Of a DNA stretch of 9,166 bases, positions 1 to 7,490 are shown piece by piece (position 1 is the stretch's first letter; every line of letters starts with the position of its first letter). The stretch comes from an uncultured Ruminococcus sp. Its GTDB lineage: Bacteria > Bacillota > Clostridia > Oscillospirales > Ruminococcaceae. The position numbers and the translations under genes were made by a program. The stretch covers positions 1 through 9,166 of the forward strand of contig CACZQG010000128.1 of the NCBI GenBank assembly GCA_902783235.1. The letters are read 5' to 3'. The notes beneath the pieces are model-generated. The model saw only the letters and a program-made list of their open reading frames with translations, had not been told where the DNA came from and ran no database searches.

Positions 1-2
1 AT

Positions 3-10
3 AAAGGAGG
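3..10 (+). promoter_or_regulatory. Ribosome binding site of the MATE gene
   Basis: AAAGGAGG is a near-perfect Shine-Dalgarno sequence lying 12 nt before the TTG at position 23. The spacing is slightly long but this is the only strong site upstream. An in-frame stop (TAA at 2-4) rules out a longer protein. The site supports the TTG start over the in-frame GTG at 38 and ATG at 44. Confidence 0.7.
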
Positions 11-22
11 AATAGAATCAAA

Positions 23-1387
23 TTGAGCAAACGAAATGTGGAGATGTGTCATGGACCTCTCCTCAAAAATATTATAGTTTACACTGTACCGATCATTTTC
101 ACAGGTGTGCTCCAGCTTTTATTCAATGCAGCAGACCTTATAGTTGTGGGACATTTCCGTGGCAGCACATCCGTTGCAGCTGTGGGTGCTACAGGTGCCA
201 TAATAAACCTTATGGTCAACCTGTTTATAGGTTTATCCGTGGGTGTTAGCGTGACCGTTGCCCAGGGGATCGGCACGGGAAGAGCGGAGGATGTGAGCAA
301 AACAGTACATACTGCCGTACCTGCTGCAATAGTAAGCGGTATCATTCTCACAGCTGTAGGCGTGACCTTTTCTCACGGCTTTCTGGAAATAATGTCTACT
401 CCCGAAGACGTAATAAACCTTTCCACTCTCTATATGCAGATCTATTTTGCAGGAATTACCGCAAATATGATATTCAATTTCGGCTCCGCCATACTCCGTG
501 CAGCCGGGGACACGCTCAGTCCTCTTTTATACCTTATAGCCGCAGGAGTGCTGAACGTTATACTTAACATTTTCTTTGTAACGGTTTTTTCCATGAATGT
601 TGAAGGGGTTGCACTGGCAACAGTAATATCCCAGCTGCTTTCGGCTGCACTGGTAATTATCAATCTTATGCGCCGAAAGGATGCCTGTAAGCTTTATCTG
701 CGTAAAATGCGCTTCCACGGTTCTCAGCTGTTAAAAATAATCTACATAGGTCTGCCGGCAGGTATCCAGGGTTCATTGTTTTCCATATCCAATGTTATAA
801 TCCAGTCCTCTGTCAATTCCTTCGGCTCGGTAGTAATGTCGGGAAACGCTGCCTCCCAGAACATTGAAGGCTTTGTTTACATATCAATGAACTCATTTCA
901 TCAGACATCCCTGAATTTTACCGGTCAGAATTACGGTGCCGGTAATTTCGGCAGGATCAAAAAGATACTTGCCATAAACCTGGGAAGTGTGTTCTGTGTG
1001 GGAGCAGTTATGGGTATGATGGTATACCTTCTGGCATCGCCTCTGCTGTCCATCTATATAAACGATTCTCAGCAGGCAATAGAATACGGCATCACACGAA
1101 TGGAATACATATGTACCATCTATTTTCTCTGCGGAATAATGGATGTTATGACCGGAATGCTCAGAGGCATCGGCTCATCCCTGTCCCCTATGCTGATCAC
1201 CATACTCGGAGTGTGCGGAATGAGGATAGGGTGGATATATACCATATTCAGAATGCCCGAATACCACACACTTGAAAGTCTGTATATCTCATACCCCATA
1301 TCCTGGGCGATAACATTTCTGGTCGAGCTGACAGTGTTCTTAATAATGCTGAGAAAAAGACAAAGAGCAAAAGAAAGGATCACATGA
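23..1387 (+). CDS. MATE family multidrug/metabolite efflux transporter
   Basis: This 454-residue protein is the normal length for a MATE (NorM/YoeA-like) cation-coupled antiporter, an inner-membrane exporter of drugs or metabolites. It shows alternating hydrophobic segments consistent with twelve membrane helices in two homologous halves. The N terminus (GPLLKNIIVYTVPIIF, then NAADLIVVGHF and a G-T-G-R-A-E-D loop around residues 84 to 90) is typical of Firmicute MATE proteins. The C terminus ends in a basic tail (RKRQRAKER), expected to be cytoplasmic. TTG is chosen as start because AAAGGAGG precedes it and because family members usually carry about seven residues before the M-x-x-GPLLK motif; GTG 38 or ATG 44 would cut these off. 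No clear terminator follows the stop codon. The substrate cannot be told from sequence. Family assignment is secure. Confidence 0.93.
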   Translation: MSKRNVEMCHGPLLKNIIVYTVPIIFTGVLQLLFNAADLIVVGHFRGSTSVAAVGATGAIINLMVNLFIGLSVGVSVTVAQGIGTGRAEDVSKTVHTAVPAAIVSGIILTAVGVTFSHGFLEIMSTPEDVINLSTLYMQIYFAGITANMIFNFGSAILRAAGDTLSPLLYLIAAGVLNVILNIFFVTVFSMNVEGVALATVISQLLSAALVIINLMRRKDACKLYLRKMRFHGSQLLKIIYIGLPAGIQGSLFSISNVIIQSSVNSFGSVVMSGNAASQNIEGFVYISMNSFHQTSLNFTGQNYGAGNFGRIKKILAINLGSVFCVGAVMGMMVYLLASPLLSIYINDSQQAIEYGITRMEYICTIYFLCGIMDVMTGMLRGIGSSLSPMLITILGVCGMRIGWIYTIFRMPEYHTLESLYISYPISWAITFLVELTVFLIMLRKRQRAKERIT

Positions 1388-1463
1388 ACCGCATCAAATG
1401 CTCCCCGGACGGCAGTCATAAAAGCAGAAAAAATCACACCCGGGCATTAATATATATTGGAGT

Positions 1464-1546
1464 TGTACAAATGTCGAAATAAATAATGTCAAACTCTTGA
1501 CAAGCCTGCAAAATTATAGTAAAATATTTATGATAACATTTGTACA
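1464..1546. repeat. 11-bp inverted repeat (TGTACAAATGT / ACATTTGTACA) bracketing a promoter
   Basis: TGTACAAATGT at 1464-1474 is the exact reverse complement of ACATTTGTACA at 1536-1546. The left arm contains an 8-bp palindrome (TTGTACAA, 1463-1470), while the right arm has TTGTACAG. The left copy lies upstream of the -35 box. The right copy falls just after the expected transcription start (about 1532). The centres are 72 bp apart. Paired sites around a promoter suggest a regulator that binds both, perhaps with DNA looping. The repeat is seen directly; the operator role is inference. Confidence 0.6.
1497..1525 (+). promoter_or_regulatory. Sigma-A type promoter of the HPt gene
   Basis: There is a perfect -35 box TTGACA (1497-1502), a 17-nt spacer, and a -10 box TAAAAT (1520-1525, one mismatch to TATAAT). 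Transcription should start near 1532, giving a short leader before the HPt gene. The quality and spacing make this one of the two strongest promoters in the window. It shows that the HPt gene is transcribed independently of the MATE gene. Confidence 0.85.
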
Positions 1547-1567
1547 GTAAAAAGAGGTATGATGACT

Positions 1568-1921
1568 ATGTATAATGATGATGAACTAATAAGCATGGGC
1601 ATTGATCTTGATGGTGCTCTGCAAAGATTTCTCGGCAAAAAAGCTATCTTTGAAAAAATGCTCAAAAAGCTTCCCAAGGCTGTGGCTGACTGTCCTGTGG
1701 AAGAGTATTTTGAGAAGAAGGACTACCAGACTGCATTTGCCAATGCACATACTCTGAAGGGTCTTGCAGGTAATCTCTCTGTGACTCCTATGTTTGATGC
1801 ATATTCGGATATATGCGACAAGCTGCGTCACGAGGATAATGAAGGGGCATATACAGCACTTAAAAATGTCCTTCCCGTACAGGAAAAGATAATTGCTTAC
1901 ATAGCTGACAATGCTGACTGA
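1568..1921 (+). CDS. Stand-alone HPt (histidine phosphotransfer) domain protein
   Basis: This acidic soluble protein of about 117 residues consists of a single HPt domain, the four-helix bundle that relays phosphoryl groups between receiver domains of multistep phosphorelays. The signature is AHTLKGLAGNL at residues 60 to 70, with H61 as the predicted phosphorylated histidine and the conserved K-G after it. The N terminus (GIDLDGALQRFLGKKAIFEKML) is the usual HPt lead-in helix. Three in-frame ATGs lie close together at 1559, 1562 and 1568. The purine-rich site AAAGAGGT (1551-1558) is too near the first two, so 1568, about 10 nt past the GG, is preferred; the other starts add only two or three residues. 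The gene has its own promoter and terminator. No histidine kinase or response regulator is adjacent, so its partners are unknown. Domain call is firm, pathway unknown. Confidence 0.88.
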   Translation: MYNDDELISMGIDLDGALQRFLGKKAIFEKMLKKLPKAVADCPVEEYFEKKDYQTAFANAHTLKGLAGNLSVTPMFDAYSDICDKLRHEDNEGAYTALKNVLPVQEKIIAYIADNAD

Positions 1922-1967
1922 TCCGATAGGAGGATCAAGCATATTTGCTTATGAATAGTTCAGGCTG

Positions 1968-2005
1968 GTCTCAATGGAGCGTATGGCTTCATTGGGACTT
2001 TTTTT
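1968..2005 (+). terminator. Rho-independent terminator of the HPt gene
   Basis: A 13-bp stem pairs 1968-1980 with 1986-1998 (two G-U wobbles) around the 5-nt loop GTATG and is followed directly by seven T residues. It lies 46 nt after the HPt stop codon. Two smaller hairpins precede it (TGATCC/GGATCA, 1919-1937, and AAGCA/TGCTT, 1937-1950). Confidence 0.88.
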
Positions 2006-2030
2006 ATTTATACTAATTCCCGATCAATAA

Positions 2031-2060
2031 CTCAAAAAGAGTGCCCCGGTAACGGGACAC
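2031..2060 (-). terminator. Rho-independent terminator of the leftward operon
   Basis: Read on the minus strand, GTGTCCCG (2060-2053) pairs with CGGGGCAC (2048-2041), an 8-bp stem with one G-U pair and a 4-nt loop, followed by TCTTTTTGAG. It sits 38 nt past the stop of the zinc-ribbon gene. It is the only convincing terminator for the genes to its right, so the whole leftward cluster probably ends here. It faces the HPt terminator in a convergent gap. Confidence 0.82.
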
Positions 2061-2098
2061 CCTTTAGAAAATGGAATAGTTAATGAAAGCAAATTTAA

Positions 2099-2467
2099 TC
2101 AGTTGATATCCTCGTCACCCTCCGGCAGCTTAGCACCGCAAACGCCGCAGAAGGTAAACTTTTCCTGGACCTCAGCCTGACAATTGGGGCATATTTTGAA
2201 GCCCTTCTTTGTCTGGAGCTCAAACTTCATACGTTTGATCCTTCTCTTACGGGTCTCAATATCCTCTACCAGCAGATCAAGATCCTTCTTGTTTGTGGGA
2301 TCCTTATAATATGTCCTGCCGATCTCCTCATAGATCTCAACGATCCTTTCTTCCTCATAGAGGATCTTTCTTTTCAGATTGCTCTGCTCGGACATATTCT
2401 TTTGCTTCGCACTGATATTTCTGCTGGCATCACTGGCTGCCCCGCTGATCTTGTCTAAAATACTCAT
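2099..2467 (-). CDS. Small coiled-coil protein with C-terminal zinc ribbon
   Basis: This 122-residue hypothetical protein has no known reaction. Residues 1 to 25 could form an amphipathic helix (MSILDKISGAASDASRNIS). Residues 30 to 85 are highly charged and likely coiled coil, and include the IYEEIGRTYY segment seen in many small clostridial zinc-ribbon proteins. Residues 93 to 110 hold a four-cysteine zinc ribbon (CPNC, then CGVC; C93, C96, C107, C110), followed by an acidic tail. No signal peptide or membrane helix is evident. GGAGGG (2473-2478) lies 5 nt before the ATG. It is the last gene of the leftward operon, 21 nt after the ACT-domain gene. The ribbon could bind nucleic acid or a partner protein, or act as a structural module; membership of the aryl-acid operon may be functional or accidental. 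Confidence 0.85.
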   Translation of the reverse strand: MSILDKISGAASDASRNISAKQKNMSEQSNLKRKILYEEERIVEIYEEIGRTYYKDPTNKKDLDLLVEDIETRKRRIKRMKFELQTKKGFKICPNCQAEVQEKFTFCGVCGAKLPEGDEDIN

Positions 2468-2488
2468 TTTAGCCCTCCGTGTATAAAA

Positions 2489-2923
2489 TTACATTTTGCC
2501 TATTATCTCACCGGTGAGAAGACTCACACCTGCTTTTTCCAGCACCTGCGCTGCCTTTTCATTGTCATCCACTCTGAGTATGACTGCTGCCTGACCATCC
2601 TGTTTGCTGAAAAATGCATACATATACTCAACACTTATCTGATTATCAAACAGTGTATCCATAACGACCGACAGTCCGCCCGGCTTGTCTTCCAGCTTGA
2701 TGGCAAGAACGTCTGTGAGCTTTACCGTACACTCTGCATCCTTCAAAGCCTTGCAAGCCTTGTCAGGATCATTGACGATAAGTCTCAGGATGCCGAAATC
2801 CTTAGTATCCGCAATGGATATAGCAAGGATATCAATATCATTATCCTTGAGTATATGAGTCATTGCTTTAAGTCTTCCGGGCTTGTTTTCAACAAAAATA
2901 GATATTTGTTTTATAAGCGGCAT
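2489..2923 (-). CDS. Tandem ACT-domain protein
   Basis: This 144-residue protein is made of two ACT domains, small folds that usually bind amino acids and regulate enzymes. The first spans roughly residues 5 to 65, with VENKPGRL at 11 to 18. The second spans about 72 to 140, with LEDKPGGL at 77 to 84. No catalytic domain is attached, as in the COG4747-type double-ACT proteins often encoded next to phenylacetate-CoA ligases. The start is set at ATG 2923 because AGGAGG ends 8 nt upstream; an in-frame GTG nine bases earlier overlaps that ribosome site and is unlikely. The gene follows paaK (copy 1) by 93 nt, the largest gap in the operon. A weak CTGACA-like -35 at 2975-2970 might give a minor internal promoter. 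A role in sensing aromatic amino acids or aryl acids is inference. Confidence 0.88.
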   Translation of the reverse strand: MPLIKQISIFVENKPGRLKAMTHILKDNDIDILAISIADTKDFGILRLIVNDPDKACKALKDAECTVKLTDVLAIKLEDKPGGLSVVMDTLFDNQISVEYMYAFFSKQDGQAAVILRVDDNEKAAQVLEKAGVSLLTGEIIGKM

Positions 2924-3016
2924 ACTATCCACCTCCTGAATAATTATTATTTAAAGCTGCTGCTATAAATGTCAGTAAATATTTTTCCGGGAACATACTC
3001 CCCTGCTGTGTATCGC

Positions 3017-4327
3017 TTATTGCTTTTTACGTCTGTTATCTATAACTCTGACTGCCTTGCCTTCAACTCTTGGTATAGTCTTTGGCTCAACCAGTCTTAT
3101 GCTGGCAGAGATACCCAGTGTTGAATCTATTGCAGATTTTATCAGCTTTTCGCTGTCCTCCAGGCTCTTGACCGTATCGGAAAACATTTCCGGTGAAAGC
3201 TCCACCTGGATCTCCAGAGTATCCGTATTGTTCACCCTGTCAACTATAAGCTGATAGTATGGTGCTGTATTTCCCAGCTGTAAAAGCACGGATTCTATCT
3301 GGGACGGGAATACATTAACGCCTCTGATAATGAGCATATCGTCCGTTCTGCCCTTGGGCTTCATCATCTTTACCAGATTTCTGCCGCAGGAGCATTTTTC
3401 ACGCTTCAATACACCGATATCTCTTGTTCTGTAGCGTATGACCGGGAATGCCTCCTTGGTGATACAGGTAAACACGATCTCCCCCTGAGATCCCTCCGGA
3501 AGCACCTCACCGGTATCCGGGTCAATAGTCTCAACGATAAAGTGATCCTCGTTGATATGCATACCGTTCTGCTCACAGCACTCAAAGGCAACGCCGGGAC
3601 CTATGACCTCTGTAAGACCATATATATCCATAGCCTTGATACCCAGCTTGTTCTGAATCTCCTGGCGCATTTCCTCAGTCCAGGGCTCTGCACCGAAAAG
3701 ACCGCCCTTTAGCTTGATATCATCCTTTGTAATGCCCATTTCCTCCATAGTTTCAGCAAGATACAAAGCATAGGAGGGAGTACAGCACAGGAATGTGGAG
3801 CCGAAATCCTTGATTATATTTATCTGTCTCTTGGTATTGCCTGTAGATACGGGGATAACTGTCATTCCCACCTTTTCTGCGCCGTTGTGTATACCGAAGC
3901 CGCCTGTGAAAAGACCGTAGCCATAGGATACGTGCATAAAATCATGCTTGGTAGCACCGGCAGCTGTCAAAGCTCTTGCACAGCACTCCTTCCATACCTC
4001 AAGATCGTTTTCGGTATAGCCCACAACTATCTGCTTTCCTGTGGTACCGCTGGAGGCGTGAAGTCTTACTACCTCCTCCATAGGTACTGCAAACAGACCG
4101 TATGGATAGTTGTCTCGCAGATCCTGCTTCATAGTAAAGGGCAGCTTATAAAGATCATCAACACTTTTGATGTCCTCCGGCTTTACCCCTGCGGCATCCA
4201 TCTTCTCACGATAGGGCTTTACATTCTCGTATACTCTTCTTACCGTCTGTGAAAGGCGGAAGCTCTGGAGAGATCTCATCTCATTATGAGTAGCGCACTC
4301 CATACTCTCGTTCCAGTATTTTTCCAT
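3017..4327 (-). CDS. paaK: Phenylacetate-CoA ligase, copy 1 (aryl-acid:CoA ligase)
   Basis: The 436-residue protein is a full-length cytoplasmic member of the adenylate-forming PaaK family. It converts an aryl acetate, ATP and CoA to aryl-acetyl-CoA, AMP and PPi. The phosphate-binding loop is SSGTTGK at 92 to 98. YGLTE at 236 to 240 is the acyl/AMP-binding motif. RYRTRD at 298 to 303 and [12 protein letters not shown] at 325 to 336 form the hinge to the mobile C-terminal domain, and K424 in RVEGKAVRV is the likely catalytic lysine. C250, H257, C312 and C314 are also present in the paralogue and may hold a metal. Residue 99 is Gln where the family almost always has Pro. AAGGAAG precedes ATG 4327 and overlaps the stop of iorB, 11 nt upstream, so translation is probably coupled. 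The exact acid is not determined by sequence. Confidence 0.93.
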   Translation of the reverse strand: MEKYWNESMECATHNEMRSLQSFRLSQTVRRVYENVKPYREKMDAAGVKPEDIKSVDDLYKLPFTMKQDLRDNYPYGLFAVPMEEVVRLHASSGTTGKQIVVGYTENDLEVWKECCARALTAAGATKHDFMHVSYGYGLFTGGFGIHNGAEKVGMTVIPVSTGNTKRQINIIKDFGSTFLCCTPSYALYLAETMEEMGITKDDIKLKGGLFGAEPWTEEMRQEIQNKLGIKAMDIYGLTEVIGPGVAFECCEQNGMHINEDHFIVETIDPDTGEVLPEGSQGEIVFTCITKEAFPVIRYRTRDIGVLKREKCSCGRNLVKMMKPKGRTDDMLIIRGVNVFPSQIESVLLQLGNTAPYYQLIVDRVNNTDTLEIQVELSPEMFSDTVKSLEDSEKLIKSAIDSTLGISASIRLVEPKTIPRVEGKAVRVIDNRRKKQ

Positions 4328-4338
4328 ATGACACTTCC

Positions 4339-4914
4339 TTATTTGATGTTTTTTCCAAGCTCAAAGGCTTTTAAATTCAACTCTAAGAATTTTTCGGGAA
4401 CGCACTGCTTTATAGCTGCTGTCCAGACATCATCGGGGAAGTCCATTTTTGAAGCGATAAGTCCTATAAGTACTACATTTGATGCTTTTGCATTGCCTGC
4501 CTCACGGGCAAGGGACAGTGCGTCAGCGGATATTACATCAGCACCCAGTGCTGATAATTTATCTGTTATATTCTCCGGATATTTTGCGGCTCCCGTAATA
4601 ACAGGCATAGGGTCAAGCTGCTGTGTTGAAGTGATAAGGTGTCCGCCCTTTTTCAGATAGGAGAGCCATCTTGCAGCTTCAAGAAGCTCGAAGGACATGA
4701 TTATGTCAGCCTCTCCCTTTTCTATAACAGGTGAATACACCTTGTCCCCATATTTTACATATGTAACAACTGAGCCGCCTCTCTGACTCATGCCGTGTAC
4801 CTCTGATACCTTTACGTCAAAGCCCTGTGACAGGAGTACGTTGCCGATTATCCTTGATGCCAGAAGGCTTCCCTGACCGCCTACACCAACGATCATGATA
4901 GATTTTGTTTCCAT
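4339..4914 (-). CDS. iorB: Indolepyruvate:ferredoxin oxidoreductase, beta subunit
   Basis: The 191-residue protein is the gamma-type catalytic subunit of 2-oxoacid:ferredoxin oxidoreductases and has the normal IorB length. The N terminus shows the glycine loop [15 protein letters not shown] (residues 8 to 22) and the family motif [13 protein letters not shown] (37 to 49). With IorA it forms the thiamine-dependent enzyme that interconverts arylpyruvate + CoA + oxidised ferredoxin with aryl-acetyl-CoA + CO2 + reduced ferredoxin. It lies 19 nt after iorA and 11 nt before paaK copy 1. AAAGGAGG sits 9 nt before ATG 4914, a strong site. No residue appears missing or altered. The assignment is supported both by sequence and by the neighbouring iorA. 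Confidence 0.95.
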   Translation of the reverse strand: METKSIMIVGVGGQGSLLASRIIGNVLLSQGFDVKVSEVHGMSQRGGSVVTYVKYGDKVYSPVIEKGEADIIMSFELLEAARWLSYLKKGGHLITSTQQLDPMPVITGAAKYPENITDKLSALGADVISADALSLAREAGNAKASNVVLIGLIASKMDFPDDVWTAAIKQCVPEKFLELNLKAFELGKNIK

Positions 4915-4933
4915 TGTTATAAGCCTCCTTTAA

Positions 4934-6658
4934 TTATTCACCGATAGCATCAAAATGACACATTTCCTTGCATATTCCGCAGCCCACACACTGAGTTGTC
5001 TCTATACAAGCCTTGCCGTCCTTCATGGATATTGCGGGACATCCTATCTTCAGACACTGCTTGCAGGAGCGGCACTTGTCAGTATCCACTTTAAGTGCAG
5101 GCTTATGCTTTACATATTTAAGAAGGGCACAGGGTCTTCTGGATATAACGACCGAGGGTGCTTCAACAGCAAGCTCCTCCAGGATCACCTTTTCTGTCTC
5201 TGCCATATTATAAGGATCCACTACCCTGACTCTTTCAATACCGATAGCCCTGCAAAGCTCCTCCAGAGATACCTTTGTGGCTGGATCACCCTTGAGGTTC
5301 ATACCTGTTGTAGGATTCTGCTGGTGACCTGTCATGCCTGTTATGGAATTGTCCAGTATAATGACAGTGGAATTGGTCGCATTGTAGGAAATATTGATAA
5401 GGCTTGTGATACCGCTGTGTATGAATGTGGAATCACCTATTACTGCAACACGCTTTTTCTCCTTGCCGGGATCTACCTTGTTCATACCGTGAAGTGCGGA
5501 TATGGATGCACCCATACAGACGATAGAGTCTATGGAATTAAGAGGTGCGGCAGAGCCCAGGGAGTAGCAGCCTATATCTCCCGATACTATGATATTATTC
5601 TTGGCTAAGCTGTAGAACAGACCTCTGTGAGGACATCCTGCACACATTACAGGAGGTCTTACAGGTACAGGCTCGGAGAATTCAGTAAATTCGGTCTTTT
5701 TACCCAGTATCTTATCGGCTATTATTGCCTGAGAAAGCTCGCCTATAAATCCGAACAGTTCCTTGCCGATAACATTTATACCCAGCTTTTTACAATGAGT
5801 CTCGATTATATCATCAAGCTCCTCAATAACATATACCTTGTCACATTTTTCCGCAAAATCCCTGATAAGGTTTACGGGAAGAGGATTTACCATACCCAGC
5901 TTTAAGTAAGATACACTGTCACCCAGTGCCTCCTTTGCATACTGATATGCAATACCGCTGGTAATAACGCCTATACTGCTGTTATTGTATTCTGTTTTGT
6001 TGAATTCGCAGTTTTCAGCGTACTCAATAAGCTTTTTGGTCCTTTCCTCAACAACAACGTGTCTTGCTCTTGCAAAGGCAGGTACCATTGCATATTTGGA
6101 AGCATTTTTTTCATAGGGGATCAACTCCCTTTCCTGTCTGTCATGAAGCTCAACACTGCTCTGTGAGTGAGCCACACGAGTAGAAAGTCTCACGATAAAG
6201 GGAACATCAAATTTCTCGGAAAGCTCAAAGGCAGTCTTTACAAAGTCTCTGCATTCTCCCGAATCAGACGGCTCCAGCATAGGCACCTTGGAAGCAATAG
6301 CGTGATGACGGCTGTCCTGCTCATTCTGGGAGGAATGCATACCGGGATCATCTGCCACTGCAATAACAAGACCGCCTGTAACGCCTGTATATGAAACAGT
6401 ATAAAGAGGATCGGCTGCCACGTTGAGACCCACATGCTTCATGCCGCAAAACGCCCTTGCACCTGCAATAGATGCACCAATAGCTGTTTCCATAGCCACC
6501 TTTTCATTTGGTGCCCATTCTGCGTATACTTCATCGTATTTTGCACCGAACTCTGTTATCTCGGTGGAAGGAGTACCGGGGTAGCTGGAGATCAGCTTAC
6601 AGCCTCCTTCATACAAGCCTCTTGCAAAGGCTTCATTGCCAAGCATTAATTTGTTCAT
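4934..6658 (-). CDS. iorA: Indolepyruvate:ferredoxin oxidoreductase, alpha subunit
   Basis: This 574-residue protein carries the thiamine and iron-sulfur parts of the arylpyruvate oxidoreductase. The N-terminal pyrimidine-binding domain starts with GNEAFARGLYEGG and SYPGTPSTEI (residues 7 to 34). The pyrophosphate-binding domain holds MCAGCPHRG (338 to 346), SGDIGCYSLG (359 to 368), VIGDSTF (406 to 412) and LDNSITGMTGHQQNP (435 to 449). The C terminus is a two-cluster ferredoxin domain with C529, C532, C535, C540 and C557, C560, C563, C567. The second cluster ends in C-H instead of the usual C-P. ATG 6658 is chosen because AAAGGAA lies about 9 nt upstream; ATG 6676 would add six residues but overlaps the HAD gene and lacks a site. 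The gene begins 4 nt after the HAD stop. Reaction direction, synthesis or breakdown, depends on ferredoxin state. Confidence 0.95.
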   Translation of the reverse strand: MNKLMLGNEAFARGLYEGGCKLISSYPGTPSTEITEFGAKYDEVYAEWAPNEKVAMETAIGASIAGARAFCGMKHVGLNVAADPLYTVSYTGVTGGLVIAVADDPGMHSSQNEQDSRHHAIASKVPMLEPSDSGECRDFVKTAFELSEKFDVPFIVRLSTRVAHSQSSVELHDRQERELIPYEKNASKYAMVPAFARARHVVVEERTKKLIEYAENCEFNKTEYNNSSIGVITSGIAYQYAKEALGDSVSYLKLGMVNPLPVNLIRDFAEKCDKVYVIEELDDIIETHCKKLGINVIGKELFGFIGELSQAIIADKILGKKTEFTEFSEPVPVRPPVMCAGCPHRGLFYSLAKNNIIVSGDIGCYSLGSAAPLNSIDSIVCMGASISALHGMNKVDPGKEKKRVAVIGDSTFIHSGITSLINISYNATNSTVIILDNSITGMTGHQQNPTTGMNLKGDPATKVSLEELCRAIGIERVRVVDPYNMAETEKVILEELAVEAPSVVISRRPCALLKYVKHKPALKVDTDKCRSCKQCLKIGCPAISMKDGKACIETTQCVGCGICKEMCHFDAIGE

Positions 6659-6662
6659 TGGT

Positions 6663-7490
6663 TCATTTCCTTTCATTTAACCATACCGCTACCGAGTCGT
6701 GCTCATTGTCACCGATAATGATATCGGCAGCGGAACGTATTTCATCTTTTGCGTTTTGTACGGCTATTTTCCTGTCGCTCACCTCAAACATAGGCAGATC
6801 ATTGAGATTGTCTCCAAAGCAGGTGACTTTATCAAAGCCGCCGTATTCCTTTATGAATCTGACACCATTGGATTTGGATGCATTCCTTGAAAACACCTCC
6901 AGAAACCAGATGCCCGTGTTGTAAACATCTCTGTAAAATGCATGACCGGCAATATCCTCTTTCCGGAGAAGGTCTGAGGTCCGCTGCAGGTCCTCCTGCT
7001 TTCCCTGAACGGAAAAGTACACCACCTTATCGTCTGCGGCACGGGACAGACTATCACATTTTATAAACGGCCGTCCCGGAAGGGAATCTCTCATATTGAA
7101 AAACTCTTCCATCTCATGACACTGAAAGCCATAATAATATGTCTCCAATGTGCCTCCGTCGATCCTGTACATAAATGGGATAACGCCGCTTTCCCGGAAT
7201 ATCTCCGTTATCCTTGCCGCCTCACTGTGGGAAAAGTACTCATTCTTTATGTAGCATTTTCTTTGTATATCATATATACTGACACCGTTCATCAGTATAC
7301 AGGGGACATTCACATTCACCCCGTCCAGTATCATAACTGCGGATGAAGCGGTGCGTGCTGTGGCAAATGTAAAATATCCGCCCTTTTCTATAAAACGGTT
7401 CACCAGTCCTCGTGACTTTTCCGTAACCTGTGCCTTTTTATTCAAAAATGTACCGTCAAGATCGGTCACAAAAAGCTCTTTATTTTTCAT
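6663..7490 (-). CDS. HAD-superfamily phosphatase, Cof/IIB type
   Basis: This soluble protein of about 275 residues is a haloacid dehalogenase-type hydrolase with a type IIB cap, a family that mostly removes phosphate from sugar phosphates, cofactor precursors such as pyridoxal or flavin phosphates, or phosphoglycolate-like metabolites. Motif I is VTDLDGT with nucleophile D10 and acid/base D12. Motif II is FATAR (T44). Motif III is probably K206. Motif IV is CFGDNLNDLPMF with D227 and D231. All catalytic residues appear intact. The cap (roughly 85 to 190) sets the substrate and is not recognisable. The start is uncertain: ATG 7490 overlaps the end of paaK copy 2 by 11 nt, and an in-frame TTG at 7502 has AGAGGA only 3 nt away. 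Its stop is 4 nt before iorA, and its last codons supply the iorA ribosome site, indicating coupled translation. Its role in the aryl-acid operon is unknown. Confidence 0.85.
   Translation of the reverse strand: MKNKELFVTDLDGTFLNKKAQVTEKSRGLVNRFIEKGGYFTFATARTASSAVMILDGVNVNVPCILMNGVSIYDIQRKCYIKNEYFSHSEAARITEIFRESGVIPFMYRIDGGTLETYYYGFQCHEMEEFFNMRDSLPGRPFIKCDSLSRAADDKVVYFSVQGKQEDLQRTSDLLRKEDIAGHAFYRDVYNTGIWFLEVFSRNASKSNGVRFIKEYGGFDKVTCFGDNLNDLPMFEVSDRKIAVQNAKDEIRSAADIIIGDNEHDSVAVWLNERK

Noticed and set aside
1400..1448. Possible terminator after the MATE gene (AATGC..CCGG pairing with CCGGGCATT)
   Set aside because: The stem needs a 3-nt bulge and a loop of about 30 nt and is not followed by a T run.
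1586..1942. Minus-strand frame opposite the HPt gene
   Set aside because: The + strand frame has the HPt motif, a promoter, a ribosome site and a terminator; the antisense frame has none.
1951..2016. Short Trp-rich reading frame (21 codons, four Trp) with AGGAGG 17 nt upstream, overlapping the HPt terminator, reminiscent of a leader peptide
   Set aside because: The Trp codons arise from TGG triplets in or beside the terminator stem, the ribosome site is too far away, and no gene follows on that strand that it could attenuate.
3887..4252. Open frame on the + strand opposite paaK copy 1
   Set aside because: Shadow frame of a well-conserved ligase, with no recognisable domain and no ribosome site.
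4286..4660. Open frame on the + strand spanning the paaK/iorB junction
   Set aside because: Antisense to two recognised genes and composed of low-complexity Ser/Ala-rich sequence; no translation signals.
4955..5608. Long open frame (217 codons) on the + strand opposite iorA
   Set aside because: It is fully antisense to a gene with clear family motifs, is rich in Cys, His and Tyr in the way antisense frames are, and has no ribosome site or promoter.
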